Shown: positions 63,206-64,000 of the stretch, one piece after another
Layout: each line of letters begins with the position of its first letter
Position numbering within the stretch: position 1 is the stretch's first letter
NCBI GenBank assembly: GCA_963575745.1
Contig: CAUYUJ010011259.1
Coordinates: forward strand, 298,809 to 362,808
Direction: 5' to 3'
Length of the DNA: 64,000 nt
Origin: Prorocentrum cordatum
Taxonomy: Eukaryota; Sar; Dinophyceae; Prorocentrales; Prorocentraceae
Translations under genes and position numbers: made by a program
Notes under the pieces: model-generated
What the model was told of the DNA's origin: nothing
Database searches by the model: none
The model's input: only the letters and a program-made list of their open reading frames with translations

Positions 63206-63587
63206 GCGGGGGCTGTCCACGGGCTCCTCGCGCGGCAGGCCGGGACCCCCCCGGAGCCCGCGGACCCGCGGAGCCCCGGCCAGCCGGGCAGGCCTGCGGA
63301 GGCCGAGGCGAGCCGACCCGCGCGCCGCTCCCCCCGCGGCCGCGCCCCCCGCCCCCGCGCGCCCGGCGGGGCCGCCCGAGCATCCTGCGGTGTTGCGTGT
63401 CACGCGCGCCCGCTGGCCTTGACGTGAGGCCCCTTCTTCTGCCCCCCCCCCCCCCCCTTTTGTTGATGAAAACTGTGCGCGGCCCGCTCAGCTTCGACCG
63501 GAAGAGGTGCGCTCTCGACGCGCGGATCAAAAGAAAAAAGTCGCGCGCGCCCGCTGCCAGCTGAGCAGCGATCTTGTGGGCCCAGAA
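63206..63587. other. No gene assigned; very GC-rich
   Basis: A plus-strand frame (GAVHGLLARQAGTPPEPADP) is open to TGA near 63,425, but the composition (runs of CCG and CGC) would allow this by chance. A C run lies at 63,443-63,457. Confidence 0.35.
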
Positions 63588-63758
63588 TCGGGGGGGGCAG
63601 ACCTCCTACCCTGACACGTCGATGAAGGAATTGGCCGTTTTCGGTTCGCGAGAGGGCGTCGCGGCCGTCATTTTTGCGGGTCCAGGTCCGTCGGTTTCGG
63701 TCCCAGGCCGTTTTCACTAAGGGGAGGTCTACTAAAGAGAGGTTTGTCCACCGCCGAC
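63588..63758. mobile_element. MITE-like element, family M2, copy 3
   Basis: 171 bp, left end diverged (TCGGGGGGGGCAGACCTCC), right end GGTTTGTCCACCGCCGAC. The interior is nearly identical to copies 1 and 2. Confidence 0.8.
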
Positions 63759-64000
63759 AAAGGGGGGGATCAGCCACGAGGGGGTGGTGCAGCAGATCCG
63801 GTGCCACAGGTCTGCGGGCTGCAACAGATTTTCAGGGGCGTGCAGGACAGTCCGGTGCGCCGCCGCATTGCTCGGATGTCCGCGTGCAACACACCAGCTG
63901 CAAGACGACGCAGCAAAACTGGAGGGGGGCAATCTATCTGCAATACGATTGCCCCCTATCTATTGCACCACCCTCTCTCCGCTGGACCCCCCCCCTTGGG
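63759..64000. other. No gene assigned
   Basis: Short sequence to the window edge, with GGGGGCAATCTA and its inverted partner near 63,926-63,960. Confidence 0.4.

Overview
This window looks like nuclear DNA of a dinoflagellate. The evidence is indirect but consistent: GC-rich DNA crowded with microsatellites and minisatellites, small exons scattered in repeat-rich introns, GT-AG introns with direct repeats across their junctions plus one possible GA-AG intron, MORN-repeat exons, all recognisable genes on one strand, and several decayed copies of the dinoflagellate spliced leader (SL). I cannot name the species. There is no sign of bacterial operons, rRNA, tRNA or CRISPR.

Region 1 (1-41 kb) is mostly repeats. 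It holds at least six small families of inverted-repeat elements (MITE-like, 130-215 bp, several with target-site duplications), long GGA/CTC, CAA, GTC, ATC and CA tracts, and several satellites. Few genes stand out: an uninterrupted ORF of unknown function preceded by an SL-like relic (6344-7809), a two-exon fragment with a 1,087-nt intron (9634-10934), MORN exons (11271-12060) and some isolated exon candidates. A segment of about 1 kb near 12.7 kb is repeated near 16.7 kb.

Region 2 (40,995-61,615) is the main result. A GGATCC-rich satellite with a unit of about 131 bp lies on both sides of a 16.9-kb, gene-dense block. The block begins at 42,409 and ends at 59,318 with imperfect terminal inverted repeats of about 51 bp that start CCCAG. 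It is flanked by a CT duplication, and removing it restores one ordinary satellite unit. I read it as a very large DNA transposon inserted into the satellite. All its genes are on the plus strand: A (42,698-44,066, acidic, unknown), B (44,175-50,452, multi-exon, unknown), C (47,222-49,152, probably nuclear, lying inside an intron of B), E (51,742-54,263, a CACTA/Plavaka-type transposase-like protein) and F (54,211-58,021, a methyltransferase-fold protein in several exons). A further ORF with an SL relic (55,743-56,587) lies inside an intron of F. A family of palindromes built from TTGGATG units occurs only inside this block.

How the genes work together is inference. E would be the mobilising enzyme acting on the terminal repeats. 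F could modify or recognise DNA. A, B and C are acidic or basic, probably nuclear, accessory proteins. Reading-frame breaks in C, E and the nested ORF suggest that this copy may be partly decayed, unless they are unrecognised small introns.

Region 3 (61.6-64 kb) returns to repeats, including a third copy of a block also present at 36.5 and 39.0 kb, and another MITE copy.
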